DNA from: an uncultured Alphaproteobacteria bacterium
GTDB taxonomy: Bacteria; Pseudomonadota; Alphaproteobacteria; Rhodobacterales; Rhodobacteraceae
Reading direction: 5' to 3'
Length of the DNA: 64,000 nucleotides
Assembly: GCA_902530595.1 (NCBI GenBank)
Contig: CACAAX010000006.1
Location: forward strand, 1-64,000
Shown here piece by piece: positions 42,396 through 51,364 of the stretch (within the stretch, counting starts at the first letter, position 1; each line of letters opens with the position of its first letter). Below the pieces are notes generated by a model, which made no database searches, had not been told where the DNA came from, and was given only the letters and a program-made list of their open reading frames with translations. A program made the translations under genes and the position numbers.

Positions 42396-43316
42396 ATGGA
42401 AGCTGCATATGAGGCCGTTAAAAAGAAAATTGATGAAAATGATTTGATTATACTGGATGGAGGGGTCGGAACTGAGTTGCAATTTAGGGGCATAGAGATG
42501 GATGAAACTTGGTGTGGGTCCGCCTCACTTAATACTCAAGTTTTAGAACAAATTCATTTAGATTACATAAATGCAGGTGCAGAAGTGATCACTACAAATA
42601 CCTATGCATCTAGTCGTTTAATGTTAGAAGCAGCAGGTCTGGCAGATAGCTTTGAAGAAATTAATTCAAAAGCGATTTTTGCAGCGCAAGAAGCAAAAAT
42701 ACAAGCAAAAAGAGATGATATATTAATTGCTGGATCTTTATCTCATAGACTTCCGATACCTGACGGTGCTAAGCAATCTGATCCAAAGCATGGAGTTTCC
42801 GAAAATAGATTAAGAGAAAATTGTGAGGAAATGGCTATGTTTTTAGCTGAAAATGGTTGTGACATTATTATTTTAGAAATGATGTACCATCCTGATAGAA
42901 TGCTATCAGTCTTTGAAGCTGCAGCAAAAAGTAAAAAACCTATATGGGCTGGGTTCTCAACTCGATTGAGTGATACGGGTCTTGTGTTAAGTTTTATGGA
43001 CGAAGACGATATTCCTTTTGAAAGTGTTGCAAAGATAGTCAAAGATTTTAATATCGATGTTGCTGGCATTATGCACACGGATGTAAACGCCGTAAGCAAG
43101 TCTTTAAAGGTATTAAGAAACTTTTTTGATGGACCACTGATGGTTTATCCGGACTCAGGCGGGTGGGTTTCACCGAATTGGGACTTTGATAAAGTAATAC
43201 AACCCAGACAACTTAAATCCTTTGCTGAAAAATGGATTAAGGAAGGGGTAAATATTATTGGCGGCTGTTGCGGGTTATCACCAAATCATATTAGAGAGAT
43301 AGCCCAATTAAAATGA
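42396..43316 (+). CDS. Homocysteine S-methyltransferase family protein
   Basis: ILDGGVGTELQFRG, ITTNTYASS, C-terminal zinc motif IGGCCGLSPNHIREI. Confidence 0.92.
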   Translation: MEAAYEAVKKKIDENDLIILDGGVGTELQFRGIEMDETWCGSASLNTQVLEQIHLDYINAGAEVITTNTYASSRLMLEAAGLADSFEEINSKAIFAAQEAKIQAKRDDILIAGSLSHRLPIPDGAKQSDPKHGVSENRLRENCEEMAMFLAENGCDIIILEMMYHPDRMLSVFEAAAKSKKPIWAGFSTRLSDTGLVLSFMDEDDIPFESVAKIVKDFNIDVAGIMHTDVNAVSKSLKVLRNFFDGPLMVYPDSGGWVSPNWDFDKVIQPRQLKSFAEKWIKEGVNIIGGCCGLSPNHIREIAQLK

Positions 43317-43325
43317 AAATGTCAG

Positions 43326-43967
43326 TTAGGGTTTTTTTCTTATTACACCCATCGGCATGGAAGAAATACGCTTCATCTCTTCCGAAGAAAATAGCTCAGG
43401 ATTTTTTATAAAGTCTAACATCATATCTGACGCATCTCCTCCCCAAAAAACTTGTCCTTCGACTACAAATGTTGGTACGCCAAACACGCCATTTTCAATA
43501 GCCTTGGATGTGTTGGTACGCAATACCTTTTTAAACGCACTTTCATCCTGTGTCGAATGTGTTGATGGTACGTATCGTTTTACTACGGCTTCTAGTTTCT
43601 CTATTCCCTCTTTCTGATCCGGTTGTTGTCCTTGTTTGTAGATAATGTCGAATATTTCTTTAGTTACTTCATAGGTTGAACTTCCTGCGATACATGAAAG
43701 CAAGGCCGGCAGAGGGTTAAATGGGTGTGAAGGGGGCATAGTATATTCTATTCCTAACTTGTCTGCTTTCCATTTGAAAAAACGATACGTAAATATTCTC
43801 TTAGGGACAATTTCTGCAGGTCCAAGTTGACCCCAATGTTTCAGAAGAGCGCCAAATACGACTGGATGTATTGTGATGTTAAGCTCGTTATCAAACTTTT
43901 TAAATTGCGAAAATTGTAAATAAGCAAAGGGAGAAATAAAATCAAAATACCAATCAACTTTTTTCAA
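43326..43967 (-). CDS. 2-hydroxychromene-2-carboxylate isomerase / DsbA-family GST kappa-like protein
   Basis: WYFDFISPFAYLQF, GVFGVPTFVVEGQVFWGGDASDMM. Confidence 0.9.
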   Translation of the reverse strand: MKKVDWYFDFISPFAYLQFSQFKKFDNELNITIHPVVFGALLKHWGQLGPAEIVPKRIFTYRFFKWKADKLGIEYTMPPSHPFNPLPALLSCIAGSSTYEVTKEIFDIIYKQGQQPDQKEGIEKLEAVVKRYVPSTHSTQDESAFKKVLRTNTSKAIENGVFGVPTFVVEGQVFWGGDASDMMLDFIKNPELFSSEEMKRISSMPMGVIRKKP

Positions 43968-44056
43968 AATATTCTCCTAATTTACTCAAGCTAGCATATA
44001 GAACGAACTTGTGCTTTTTTATTTAGTATAATAGCATTTCATCCTTAGGAAACACT

Positions 44057-44719
44057 ATGTATAAACTTTACACAGCACCCACTCCAAATGGATGGAAAGT
44101 AGCTATGGCCCTTGAAGAGTTAAGAGCTCAATACGAGGTGCAGCTTATAGATTTACAATCAGGCGAGCAACATTCAAACTGGTTCTTACAAATAAATCCC
44201 AATGGACGAATTCCAGTGTTAAAAACAATGGGAAAAGACGGCACCATCATTTTTGACTCAAACGCCATCCTTATTTATTTAGCAGAAAAGTTTGGCCGGT
44301 TATTACCAATTAATGAACCTGATAGAACATTAGTCTTACAATGGTTAATGTTCCAAGCAAGCGGGATAGGGCCAATGCAAGGGCAGGCAGTGGTTTTTGA
44401 ACGGTACTTCCCAAACGATGTTCCTGCCGCGCGCAAACGATATCATAATGAAACAAGAAGATTATATGAAGTCTTAGATGTACGGCTAAGTCAATCTGAA
44501 TGGCTAGCTCGGGACTTTTCTATCGCGGATATTGCCAATTGGTCTTGGATAAGGAGTCATAAATGGGCACGAGTGTCGACTGAGGGTCTGGAAAGTTTGG
44601 AAAGATGGATGGAACAAATGCGTATACGTCCAGCTTGTGAAAGAGGTCTTAACATTCCTCCATCGCCAGGAAAAGCAGATAAGGTAAAGTCTTTTGGAAG
44701 TGCGATGACTACGACATGA
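44057..44719 (+). CDS. Glutathione S-transferase
   Basis: YTAPTPNGWKVAMALEEL, INPNGRIPVL, SNAILIYLAEKFG, FSIADIANWSW. Confidence 0.93.
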   Translation: MYKLYTAPTPNGWKVAMALEELRAQYEVQLIDLQSGEQHSNWFLQINPNGRIPVLKTMGKDGTIIFDSNAILIYLAEKFGRLLPINEPDRTLVLQWLMFQASGIGPMQGQAVVFERYFPNDVPAARKRYHNETRRLYEVLDVRLSQSEWLARDFSIADIANWSWIRSHKWARVSTEGLESLERWMEQMRIRPACERGLNIPPSPGKADKVKSFGSAMTTT

Positions 44720-45198
44720 GTGAAATTGAGATTAATGGTATGGCTCATGTAATATTAACGGTTTCACGTTTTAGTGAAGCAAGACAATTTTACAAAAGCC
44801 TCTTGCCAAAATTTGGAATGATCTGTGTTATGGATGGACAGGATTTTTGCTATCATGTTGGAGGTAGAACGGCTATAGGTATAAGAAGATGTGATCCTGA
44901 ATTTTCAGCCGAAACCTTCCAACAATATAGGGTTGGTCTTCATCATCTATGTTTAAGGGCTAAAAGTCGTGATGATGTCGATAGAACTTATGAGCTTTTG
45001 ACACAGATCAATGCAAAAGTGGTACGTGGCCCCGAAGAACGAGATTGGGCTCCAGGTTATTATTATGTATTATTTGAAGACCCAGATGGAATTCGGATAG
45101 AGGTAAATTTCATTCCTGGTGCTGGTCTATTAAAGGAGGGGGAAGAGTTTAAATCAAAAGATGATTACATTCGAAAGGATGGTAAGGATATAAAATGA
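44716..45198 (+). CDS. VOC family (glyoxalase-like) protein
   Basis: HVILTVSRFSEARQFYKSLLPKFGM; YYVLFEDPDGIRIEVNFIPG. Confidence 0.9.
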   Translation: MSEIEINGMAHVILTVSRFSEARQFYKSLLPKFGMICVMDGQDFCYHVGGRTAIGIRRCDPEFSAETFQQYRVGLHHLCLRAKSRDDVDRTYELLTQINAKVVRGPEERDWAPGYYYVLFEDPDGIRIEVNFIPGAGLLKEGEEFKSKDDYIRKDGKDIK

Positions 45199-45231
45199 TT
45201 AATATTAGGTTAAATCAAAATAGGGTAAAAA

Positions 45232-45639
45232 ATGCAACAAAATTTGCTAGAAGAGTATACGGATTTCGTAGATAAAGTTACAAGTGAAGCTTCAAAATCA
45301 TCTGATAAAATGAGGGAACGTATAAATTATCTCAATTCCAAAAATATCGAGATGTCACGATTGCTAACAGCTGGAATTGGTTTATCTGGAGAGGTTGGAG
45401 AGTTTAATGAAATAATTAAGAAAATAATGTTTCAGGAAAAGACTTTTGATGTTGTCGCGCATGAACACATGAGAAGAGAATTGGGAGATATAATGTGGTA
45501 TGTGACTCAAGCTTGTCTAGCGCTGAAAGTTGACTTAGTGGATATTATAAATGATAATAAAGAAAAATTGTCAAAGCGATTTCCACAAAAACAATTTAAT
45601 CAAAAGTCTAATGCTAACAGAAGCAAAGGGGACGTTTAA
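45232..45639 (+). CDS. MazG-like nucleotide pyrophosphohydrolase
   Basis: AGIGLSGEVGEFNEIIKKIMFQ... RRELGDIMWYVTQACLAL. Confidence 0.85.
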   Translation: MQQNLLEEYTDFVDKVTSEASKSSDKMRERINYLNSKNIEMSRLLTAGIGLSGEVGEFNEIIKKIMFQEKTFDVVAHEHMRRELGDIMWYVTQACLALKVDLVDIINDNKEKLSKRFPQKQFNQKSNANRSKGDV

Positions 45640-45653
45640 GGTCCCCTAAACGT
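45628..45653. terminator. Hairpin(s) between convergent genes, overlapping inverted repeats
   Basis: GGGGAC(45628-45633)/GTCCCC(45641-45646) and ACGTTTA(45632-45638)/TAAACGT(45647-45653); located between convergent stops at 45639 and 45655; no clear T tract. Confidence 0.4.
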
Positions 45654-45654
45654 G

Positions 45655-46083
45655 TTAAGCACGGTTTCCACGTAGAGCGAAAAATAAACCGCCGACCCAC
45701 ATAAACACGTGAAGATTGTCATAAAGAATTACGTCTAGAAAACTTTCGGGTTCGCCAATCCATATCACGCCAGTTGTTATACAACCTATAGTAAACCCAC
45801 TGAAGCGCGTTAGGGTGTCTCCCAACCAACTTGGTATTTTTTTTGTGTTAAACAATCCGCCTGCTATTAAACCGAGTCCACTACCTAACTCACCAAGAGC
45901 TACCACCCACCAAACAAGAACAGAGAGACCATAGGATTCTGCTTCAGCAGGGTCTATGGGCAACTTCATCAATCCCATTTGTATGAACAATAACGCTAAT
46001 GGTATTCTTAATAACCAATGAGACGTACAAAATTCTGGTATAGCGCTGTTAAACCGTTCTAATCTTTTCACAATTGCATTCAT
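45655..46083 (-). CDS. DoxX-like membrane protein
   Basis: IPLALLFIQMGLMKLP...GLSVLVWWVVALGELGSGLGLIAGG; start at MNAIVKRLERF inferred. Confidence 0.65.
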   Translation of the reverse strand: MNAIVKRLERFNSAIPEFCTSHWLLRIPLALLFIQMGLMKLPIDPAEAESYGLSVLVWWVVALGELGSGLGLIAGGLFNTKKIPSWLGDTLTRFSGFTIGCITTGVIWIGEPESFLDVILYDNLHVFMWVGGLFFALRGNRA

Positions 46084-46097
46084 GTGCTTACTCCTTA

Positions 46098-46325
46098 TTA
46101 CGCGCAGTCGCAAACAACTGTTTTCAAATCATTGCATCCGCACACACTCACAGAAGTGTTTGCAGACGCAACATATTTCTCGGGACTAAAGGAGGTGTTT
46201 TTATGGCTTCCATCGCACAATGGATATTTTGCACTCTGACCACATTGGCAAATGAAATACGACTTACCGCTTACGACGTCAATCTTAGTATAATTCTTCT
46301 CGTCGTTACTCATATTATACTCCAC
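46098..46325 (-). CDS. CDGSH iron-sulfur domain protein
   Basis: Exact CDGSH signature CQCGQSAKYPLCDGSH; second Cys-rich tail VCGCNDLKTVVCDC; start may be MSNDEK. Confidence 0.9.
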   Translation of the reverse strand: MEYNMSNDEKNYTKIDVVSGKSYFICQCGQSAKYPLCDGSHKNTSFSPEKYVASANTSVSVCGCNDLKTVVCDCA

Positions 46326-46347
46326 GATCCCAACTTTTATTATAATC

Positions 46348-46599
46348 TTAGTTGACAGCGACTAAATCGAGCGCCTTGTTGCATGAACTTATCGCACTCA
46401 CAGACATTCCCATGTCATGCTGTCTTTTGCATTCAGACTGCAAACTTCTAATATCAGCTAAGGTCTTTTCGTTAAAAGACGCTGTTTTTAATGCTTTCTT
46501 TATTTTTGTATTGAATGCCGCCATTTCGCTACAGCCACTTGCATATACGCTTGAGCCGAAGAGTGTGATGACGAATACAGACATAATAAATTTCTTCAT
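46348..46599 (-). CDS. Small secreted protein with signal peptide
   Basis: MKKFIMSVFVITLFGSSVYASG signal peptide, then helical Cys-containing region. Confidence 0.6.
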   Translation of the reverse strand: MKKFIMSVFVITLFGSSVYASGCSEMAAFNTKIKKALKTASFNEKTLADIRSLQSECKRQHDMGMSVSAISSCNKALDLVAVN

Positions 46600-46691
46600 T
46601 TTTTATTCTCCGTTTTGATTGTACGCGATTAAATAGGTCTATTTTTTTTAAAACCAAGCTAAAAAAAATTTTTTTCCAAATCTGAGGCAAA

Positions 46692-46711
46692 ATGACACAC
46701 CCAGTTGTCAT
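46692..46711. promoter_or_regulatory. Candidate operator upstream of photolyase cassette
   Basis: ATGACA-N8-TGTCAT perfect 6-bp dyad, about 50 bp upstream of the ATG at 46760. Confidence 0.35.
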
Positions 46712-46759
46712 CTTTTCGATTGAGAACATATCTGTTGAACAAAACAAGGAGAATTAATT

Positions 46760-46981
46760 ATGGGAACCAGGCGAACGTCAACCGCAGCTATGAAAACAAA
46801 AGGTCAATATCCAAGTGACAGAGAAACACTTCAAGACTCTGTTGAACTAATTTTTGGTTCAGATCCCGAAAAAATGAAAGAAATGGCTGCAAAAATGAGA
46901 ATTAGGTTTGCTCAAGCAGCAATAGCAGGCGCTATTGGCTCTATAATTTTTTATTATTTACTGTTAAATCATCACATTTGA
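46760..46981 (+). CDS. Hypothetical protein with C-terminal TM segment
   Basis: 73 aa; preceded by AAGGAG; followed with 4-bp overlap by the TIGR03643-like gene. Confidence 0.65.
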   Translation: MGTRRTSTAAMKTKGQYPSDRETLQDSVELIFGSDPEKMKEMAAKMRIRFAQAAIAGAIGSIIFYYLLLNHHI

Positions 46982-47181
46982 TGCAAAACGGTGAAAGAAA
47001 CTTATCTCAAGCGCGTTTGTCCGAATTAATTGAGCTAGCACTCAGTGATAAAGTAAGTTTTAAGGCTATAAAAAGTGAATTCGGGCTAAAGGAGACCGAA
47101 GTAAAAAATTTAATGCGAAAAAATCTTAGATCAGGAAGCTACACTGCGTGGCGTAAAAGAATTTTTCGTAAAGGAAAGTAG
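46978..47181 (+). CDS. TIGR03643/DUF2805-like small protein
   Basis: LSELIELALSDKVSFKAIKSEFGLKETEVKNLMRKNLRSGSYTAWRKRI. Confidence 0.8.
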   Translation: MMQNGERNLSQARLSELIELALSDKVSFKAIKSEFGLKETEVKNLMRKNLRSGSYTAWRKRIFRKGK

Positions 47182-47189
47182 GACGCCAG

Positions 47190-48695
47190 TTGAATATCGT
47201 GTGGTTCAAAAGAGATCTAAGGATGCTCGATCATGGTCCTCTCTCAGATGCTTGCGCAAACGGAGAAATATTACCTCTTTACATTTTAGAGCCAAACCTC
47301 TGGAGACAGCCCGATGTTTCGTACCGGCATTTTCTACATCTTCAGTACTACCTCAGCCAACTCGACGATAAGTTTATTAAAAGAGGCGCTAAGCTTGTAA
47401 TCAAAGTTGGAGAGGCGCTCCCTGTATTAAAGTCTTTGGCAACCCGACATAACGTCAAAGCAATTTTTTCTCACTATGAAACATGGAATAAATTTTCAAA
47501 AGATCGCGATTCAGCAATCCGAAAGTGGACCGATGAAAACTCTGTAGACTGGAAAGAATATCAACAAAATGGAGTGATGAGGAATTTAAATTCTCGTGAC
47601 GGATGGTCGACCCTTTGGCACGGTCACATGCGTCAAAAGATTTATGAAATACCTGAAAAAATATTTTGTATATCTGAAGACTCTGATAATTTACCATCGT
47701 ATCAAGACATGCGGCTGGAATTTGATGGTTTTCAACCAAACACTAACTTCGGCAAAATTGAGCCAGATATAGTTCTAAAAAGTTTTTTAACTGAGCGGGG
47801 TGAAAACTATCAGAGAGAAATGTCTGGACCCTTATTATCTGCAGATTCTTGTTCTAGACTATCTACGCATATTGCTTTCGGGACTATTTCTATCAGAACT
47901 ATTTTCCAGAGGACTCAAGAACAAACCCAAAAAAAGCTAGACCTAGTTGGGGATAAATTAAAAAACTGGCGAGCCTCTTACAATTCATTCCAGAAAAGAC
48001 TCCGATGGCATTGTCATTTTATCCAAAAATTGGAAGATTTAAGGAGCATAGAGTGGAAAAATATTCATCCCATTTATGATAAATTGGAAAGAGAAACCGC
48101 TTATTCTGAGAATTTTGAAAGATGGAAGCGTGGAGAAACAGGTTTCCCCTTTGTTGATGCCTGTATGCGATCATTGATATCAACTGGATGGATAAACTTC
48201 CGTATGCGAGCAATGCTTGTTAGTTTCGCTAGTTACAATTTATGGATAGATTGGAGGCAAACATCTCTTTATCTGGCGCGTCTATTCTCAGACTATGAAC
48301 CTGGAATTCATTATTCTCAAGTGCAGATGCAGTCAGGTACGACCGGTATTAATACAATAAGAATTTATAACCCAATCAAGCAAGGATTGGAACATGATCC
48401 TCAAGGAAAATTTATAAAAAAGTGGGTTCCAGAGTTAAGGCATATGCCCCAGGCAAACATCCATACTCCCTGGGAGACTCCAGAGTTGTTAGGTAAATAT
48501 TATAGCCCCATTGTTGATGAGAAACTATCAAGGGAAAGCGCTTCGACAAGAATTCATCAACTCAAAAACTTAAAAATAGCAAGATCCCAATCGAAAGTTA
48601 TTTGGAGGAAGTTAGGTAGCAGAAAAATTTCTGAGAACGATTATCTTAAATCGAGAAAAAAGAAGTCAAAATTACAAAAAGAATTTGAGTTTTAA
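47190..48695 (+). CDS. Cryptochrome/deoxyribodipyrimidine photolyase family protein
   Basis: N-terminal IVWFKRDLRMLDHGPL; FAD domain RWKRGETGFPFVDACMRSLISTGW, YNPIKQGLEHDPQGKFIKKWVPEL. Confidence 0.92.
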   Translation: MNIVWFKRDLRMLDHGPLSDACANGEILPLYILEPNLWRQPDVSYRHFLHLQYYLSQLDDKFIKRGAKLVIKVGEALPVLKSLATRHNVKAIFSHYETWNKFSKDRDSAIRKWTDENSVDWKEYQQNGVMRNLNSRDGWSTLWHGHMRQKIYEIPEKIFCISEDSDNLPSYQDMRLEFDGFQPNTNFGKIEPDIVLKSFLTERGENYQREMSGPLLSADSCSRLSTHIAFGTISIRTIFQRTQEQTQKKLDLVGDKLKNWRASYNSFQKRLRWHCHFIQKLEDLRSIEWKNIHPIYDKLERETAYSENFERWKRGETGFPFVDACMRSLISTGWINFRMRAMLVSFASYNLWIDWRQTSLYLARLFSDYEPGIHYSQVQMQSGTTGINTIRIYNPIKQGLEHDPQGKFIKKWVPELRHMPQANIHTPWETPELLGKYYSPIVDEKLSRESASTRIHQLKNLKIARSQSKVIWRKLGSRKISENDYLKSRKKKSKLQKEFEF

Positions 48696-48731
48696 TGTTT
48701 CCATTTTCTTAAGACAAACTATATTTTTCTC

Positions 48732-49475
48732 ATGGATAAATCAGGTAACAAACCAATAGCTTTATTTTATGGTTTATTGTGCCATGGCATTTTTCTTGTG
48801 GCTGGCGCAGTAATGTTTATGACGATTTTGACCGGTTTTCAATTTTCAGTTGGACCCTTCGAAGGCTTTGGTGCAGTGGTAATAAATCTTTTGTTGTTAA
48901 TTCAGTTTCCTATAGGCCACTCATTCTTTTTATCTAACCGTGGTATGAAGATATTAGAGATTTTTGCGCCTAAAAGTTATGCCAAAACTCTTAGAACAAC
49001 GGTCTACGCTACTATAGCTTCCATACAACTTATACTCTTATTCTCGCTCTGGAATTTTTCCGGAGTTTTTATTTGGCAAATTGAAACACCAACAAGCTTA
49101 TACATGATCATACTTAACTCCCTTAGTTGGGCTTTATTATCTATTTCATCTATACAGGCAGGATATAAAGTGCAAACTGGTTCTTTAGGCTGGACATCTG
49201 TATATCAGGGGAAAACCCCCATTTTTCCTGATATGCCTACTCGTGGTCTTTTTTCGATAATAAGGCAACCCATTTATTTATCTTTCAGTCTAGTTCTTTG
49301 GACAAGTCCATCCATGAGTTTGGACTTATTTATCGTTGCGTTGTCATACAGTCTTTATTGCTATTTTGGTCCTATGTTGAAAGAAAAAAGATTTCAAAAA
49401 ATTTATGGTAAAAGGTTTTCCGACTACCAACAAAAAGTGCCTTATTATATGCCATCTATTTTTCGACGCATGTGA
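48732..49475 (+). CDS. Membrane methyltransferase (isoprenylcysteine methyltransferase/NnrU-like)
   Basis: Multi-TM; GLFSIIRQPIYLSFSLVLWT and C-terminal EKRFQKIYGKRFSDYQQKVPYYMP. Confidence 0.75.
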   Translation: MDKSGNKPIALFYGLLCHGIFLVAGAVMFMTILTGFQFSVGPFEGFGAVVINLLLLIQFPIGHSFFLSNRGMKILEIFAPKSYAKTLRTTVYATIASIQLILLFSLWNFSGVFIWQIETPTSLYMIILNSLSWALLSISSIQAGYKVQTGSLGWTSVYQGKTPIFPDMPTRGLFSIIRQPIYLSFSLVLWTSPSMSLDLFIVALSYSLYCYFGPMLKEKRFQKIYGKRFSDYQQKVPYYMPSIFRRM

Positions 49476-49584
49476 TCGTTCGAGATGGTAATAGGTATAA
49501 TGAAAGAGTTGAAAAACTAGTAAGAAACATAATATTATATCGAAATAGAGGGTTTATAAACTAAACTTTTAGAAGGAGGATTTT

Positions 49585-50409
49585 TTGGTAGATTATAGTG
49601 ATTTTTCACCGGCTCCCATACCCAGCAACGAAACCCGAAGACTTGAGGCAGTTCGAAAGACGGGGGTAATGGATGTCGCCAATAAAGAGCTGTTTTTAAT
49701 CTATACAGAGCTAGCAAAAGAAATATCGAATATGCCTGTTAGCTATACTGGCCTAATTGACGAAAAAAGACAGTACATGTTATGTCACATTGGATTGCCG
49801 GAGGACCGTCCTGAAAGTCCTAGAGAGAAAACATTCTGTCAATTCGCTCTAAACAGTACTGATCCGATAATAGTAGAAGATTGTAGTAAAGACGAGAGGT
49901 TCAAAAACCATCCTGTTGTTACTGGAGATCCATATGTCAAATTTTATGGGGGGTTCCCTTTAGTTACTCAGGGTGGTTTAATATTAGGGACGCTTTGTGT
50001 TGTCGATACGGAATTGGGTAAAAAACTCGATAATAATCAAATTACACTAATACAAAAGCTTGCGGCAAGACTGGCACATCAACTTGAAACCCAGGGTGAT
50101 CAGAGAGAAATTACTGCATCTCGAGCAATTGATATGCTTAATGTGGTTGTTAAACAAAATCCAAATATGACTATTAGAGACACAATTAATTTCTTAACAG
50201 TTATTGAAGGAAGACCAATAGATGAATCAGGAAAACAAAATCTTATAAAATTTGACTTGCTTGACGCATCTGGAGTTATGACTAAAAAAGCTAGAGAGTT
50301 CCAAAGTGAATTAGATCTTGATCAGGGAATATTCAAGAGAATATCAATTACTAAAGAACAAGCTCAAGTCAATCTCGATAATATGCTCTCTGAACTGGGA
50401 GATATTTAG
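49585..50409 (+). CDS. GAF-domain protein with uncharacterised C-terminal region
   Basis: NETRRLEAVRKTGVMD, REKTFCQFALNSTDPIIVEDCSKDERFKNHPVVTGDPYVKFYGGFPLVTQGGLILGTLCVVD; strong SD AGAAGGAGGA before TTG start. Confidence 0.83.
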   Translation: MVDYSDFSPAPIPSNETRRLEAVRKTGVMDVANKELFLIYTELAKEISNMPVSYTGLIDEKRQYMLCHIGLPEDRPESPREKTFCQFALNSTDPIIVEDCSKDERFKNHPVVTGDPYVKFYGGFPLVTQGGLILGTLCVVDTELGKKLDNNQITLIQKLAARLAHQLETQGDQREITASRAIDMLNVVVKQNPNMTIRDTINFLTVIEGRPIDESGKQNLIKFDLLDASGVMTKKAREFQSELDLDQGIFKRISITKEQAQVNLDNMLSELGDI

Positions 50410-50751
50410 ATGTTTGCAGTGATTTATCAATTTAAGTTTCCTGGTGTTAGTGAGGCAAAAGTAGCGGCTGGATTTTGTTCAGAGTCCTTGGGAGGAAAAA
50501 TAGCAGAATATGATTTTCTAGGACTAAATATACTAATAAGTAAAGATGGTGATTTAAATATTCATGTGAAATTTGAGGATGCTAAAGCCTTGAAAAAGTT
50601 CGAAGATGATTCAGAAAAACTACTAGGTGATTTGAGGAATAGCTTCGTTTTTAAGGAAAATAAGGTTTCTGGCGTTTTTGCCTTTACCTACGAAAAAGAA
50701 GCAGTTGCAACAGATATTAAAATTGAAGGCGCCTCTGTTGTAAGGAACTAA
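50410..50751 (+). CDS. Conserved-looking small protein of unknown function
   Basis: 113 aa, ATG immediately after the GAF gene stop (TAGATG), good codon-like composition. Confidence 0.6.
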   Translation: MFAVIYQFKFPGVSEAKVAAGFCSESLGGKIAEYDFLGLNILISKDGDLNIHVKFEDAKALKKFEDDSEKLLGDLRNSFVFKENKVSGVFAFTYEKEAVATDIKIEGASVVRN

Positions 50752-50923
50752 TAGCCGAAATTTTATCTGAACTGGTGTTAGATTTAGATGAGAATCCCAT
50801 TAAATTGAAAAAATTTGAAAATGTGATATCGTCAAACGAGTAAACAGTTCACCAACTTATTTTTTGTGTCTTTATTATGTTCTAAGCATATGAGGGAAGT
50901 AACTGAGATTAGTAGCACAAATA

Positions 50924-51304
50924 ATGATCTTTCTACTTGGGGTCTGGGCGCTCTTTGCAGGTATAATTGCACTGTTGGGCTATTCTTTTTCTTTCCCTTT
51001 TGAATTTAATCAATCAATAGAGGATATTCCCATTCATCGATGGCAAATCGTAAGGGTGAGTGTTTTTCTTACCTTTGGTTATCTCGCTATACGACACTTT
51101 TTGTTTGGTAAGGAAAGAATGTTCCCGATCCAATTTCTTGATATATATTTAAAGTCCATAGGAGGGTCAGGCCTTATTATTTATTATCAGAATGGAATAA
51201 CTGATTATCGTGAGTATGCGACGCTCGGGTTCTTTCTATTAGCAGCGTTACTCTCTCATTTTTTAGCAAGACCAGAATATAAAAAGATTTTTTTCAAAAG
51301 ATAA
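50924..51304 (+). CDS. Small multi-TM membrane protein
   Basis: 126 aa with several hydrophobic segments. Confidence 0.5.
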   Translation: MIFLLGVWALFAGIIALLGYSFSFPFEFNQSIEDIPIHRWQIVRVSVFLTFGYLAIRHFLFGKERMFPIQFLDIYLKSIGGSGLIIYYQNGITDYREYATLGFFLLAALLSHFLARPEYKKIFFKR

Positions 51305-51364
51305 AAATTCCATTGAAGATTGGTTGAAAAATAATACTATTAGATTCTGAACGATTACCTAGAA

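Noticed and set aside
45628-45653. True H-type pseudoknot
   Set aside because: Both connecting loops would be about zero nucleotides, which is sterically unfavourable for full-length stems; mutually exclusive hairpins are more plausible.
46074-46355. 93-aa plus-strand ORF
   Set aside because: Antisense to the CDGSH protein, whose motif is exact.
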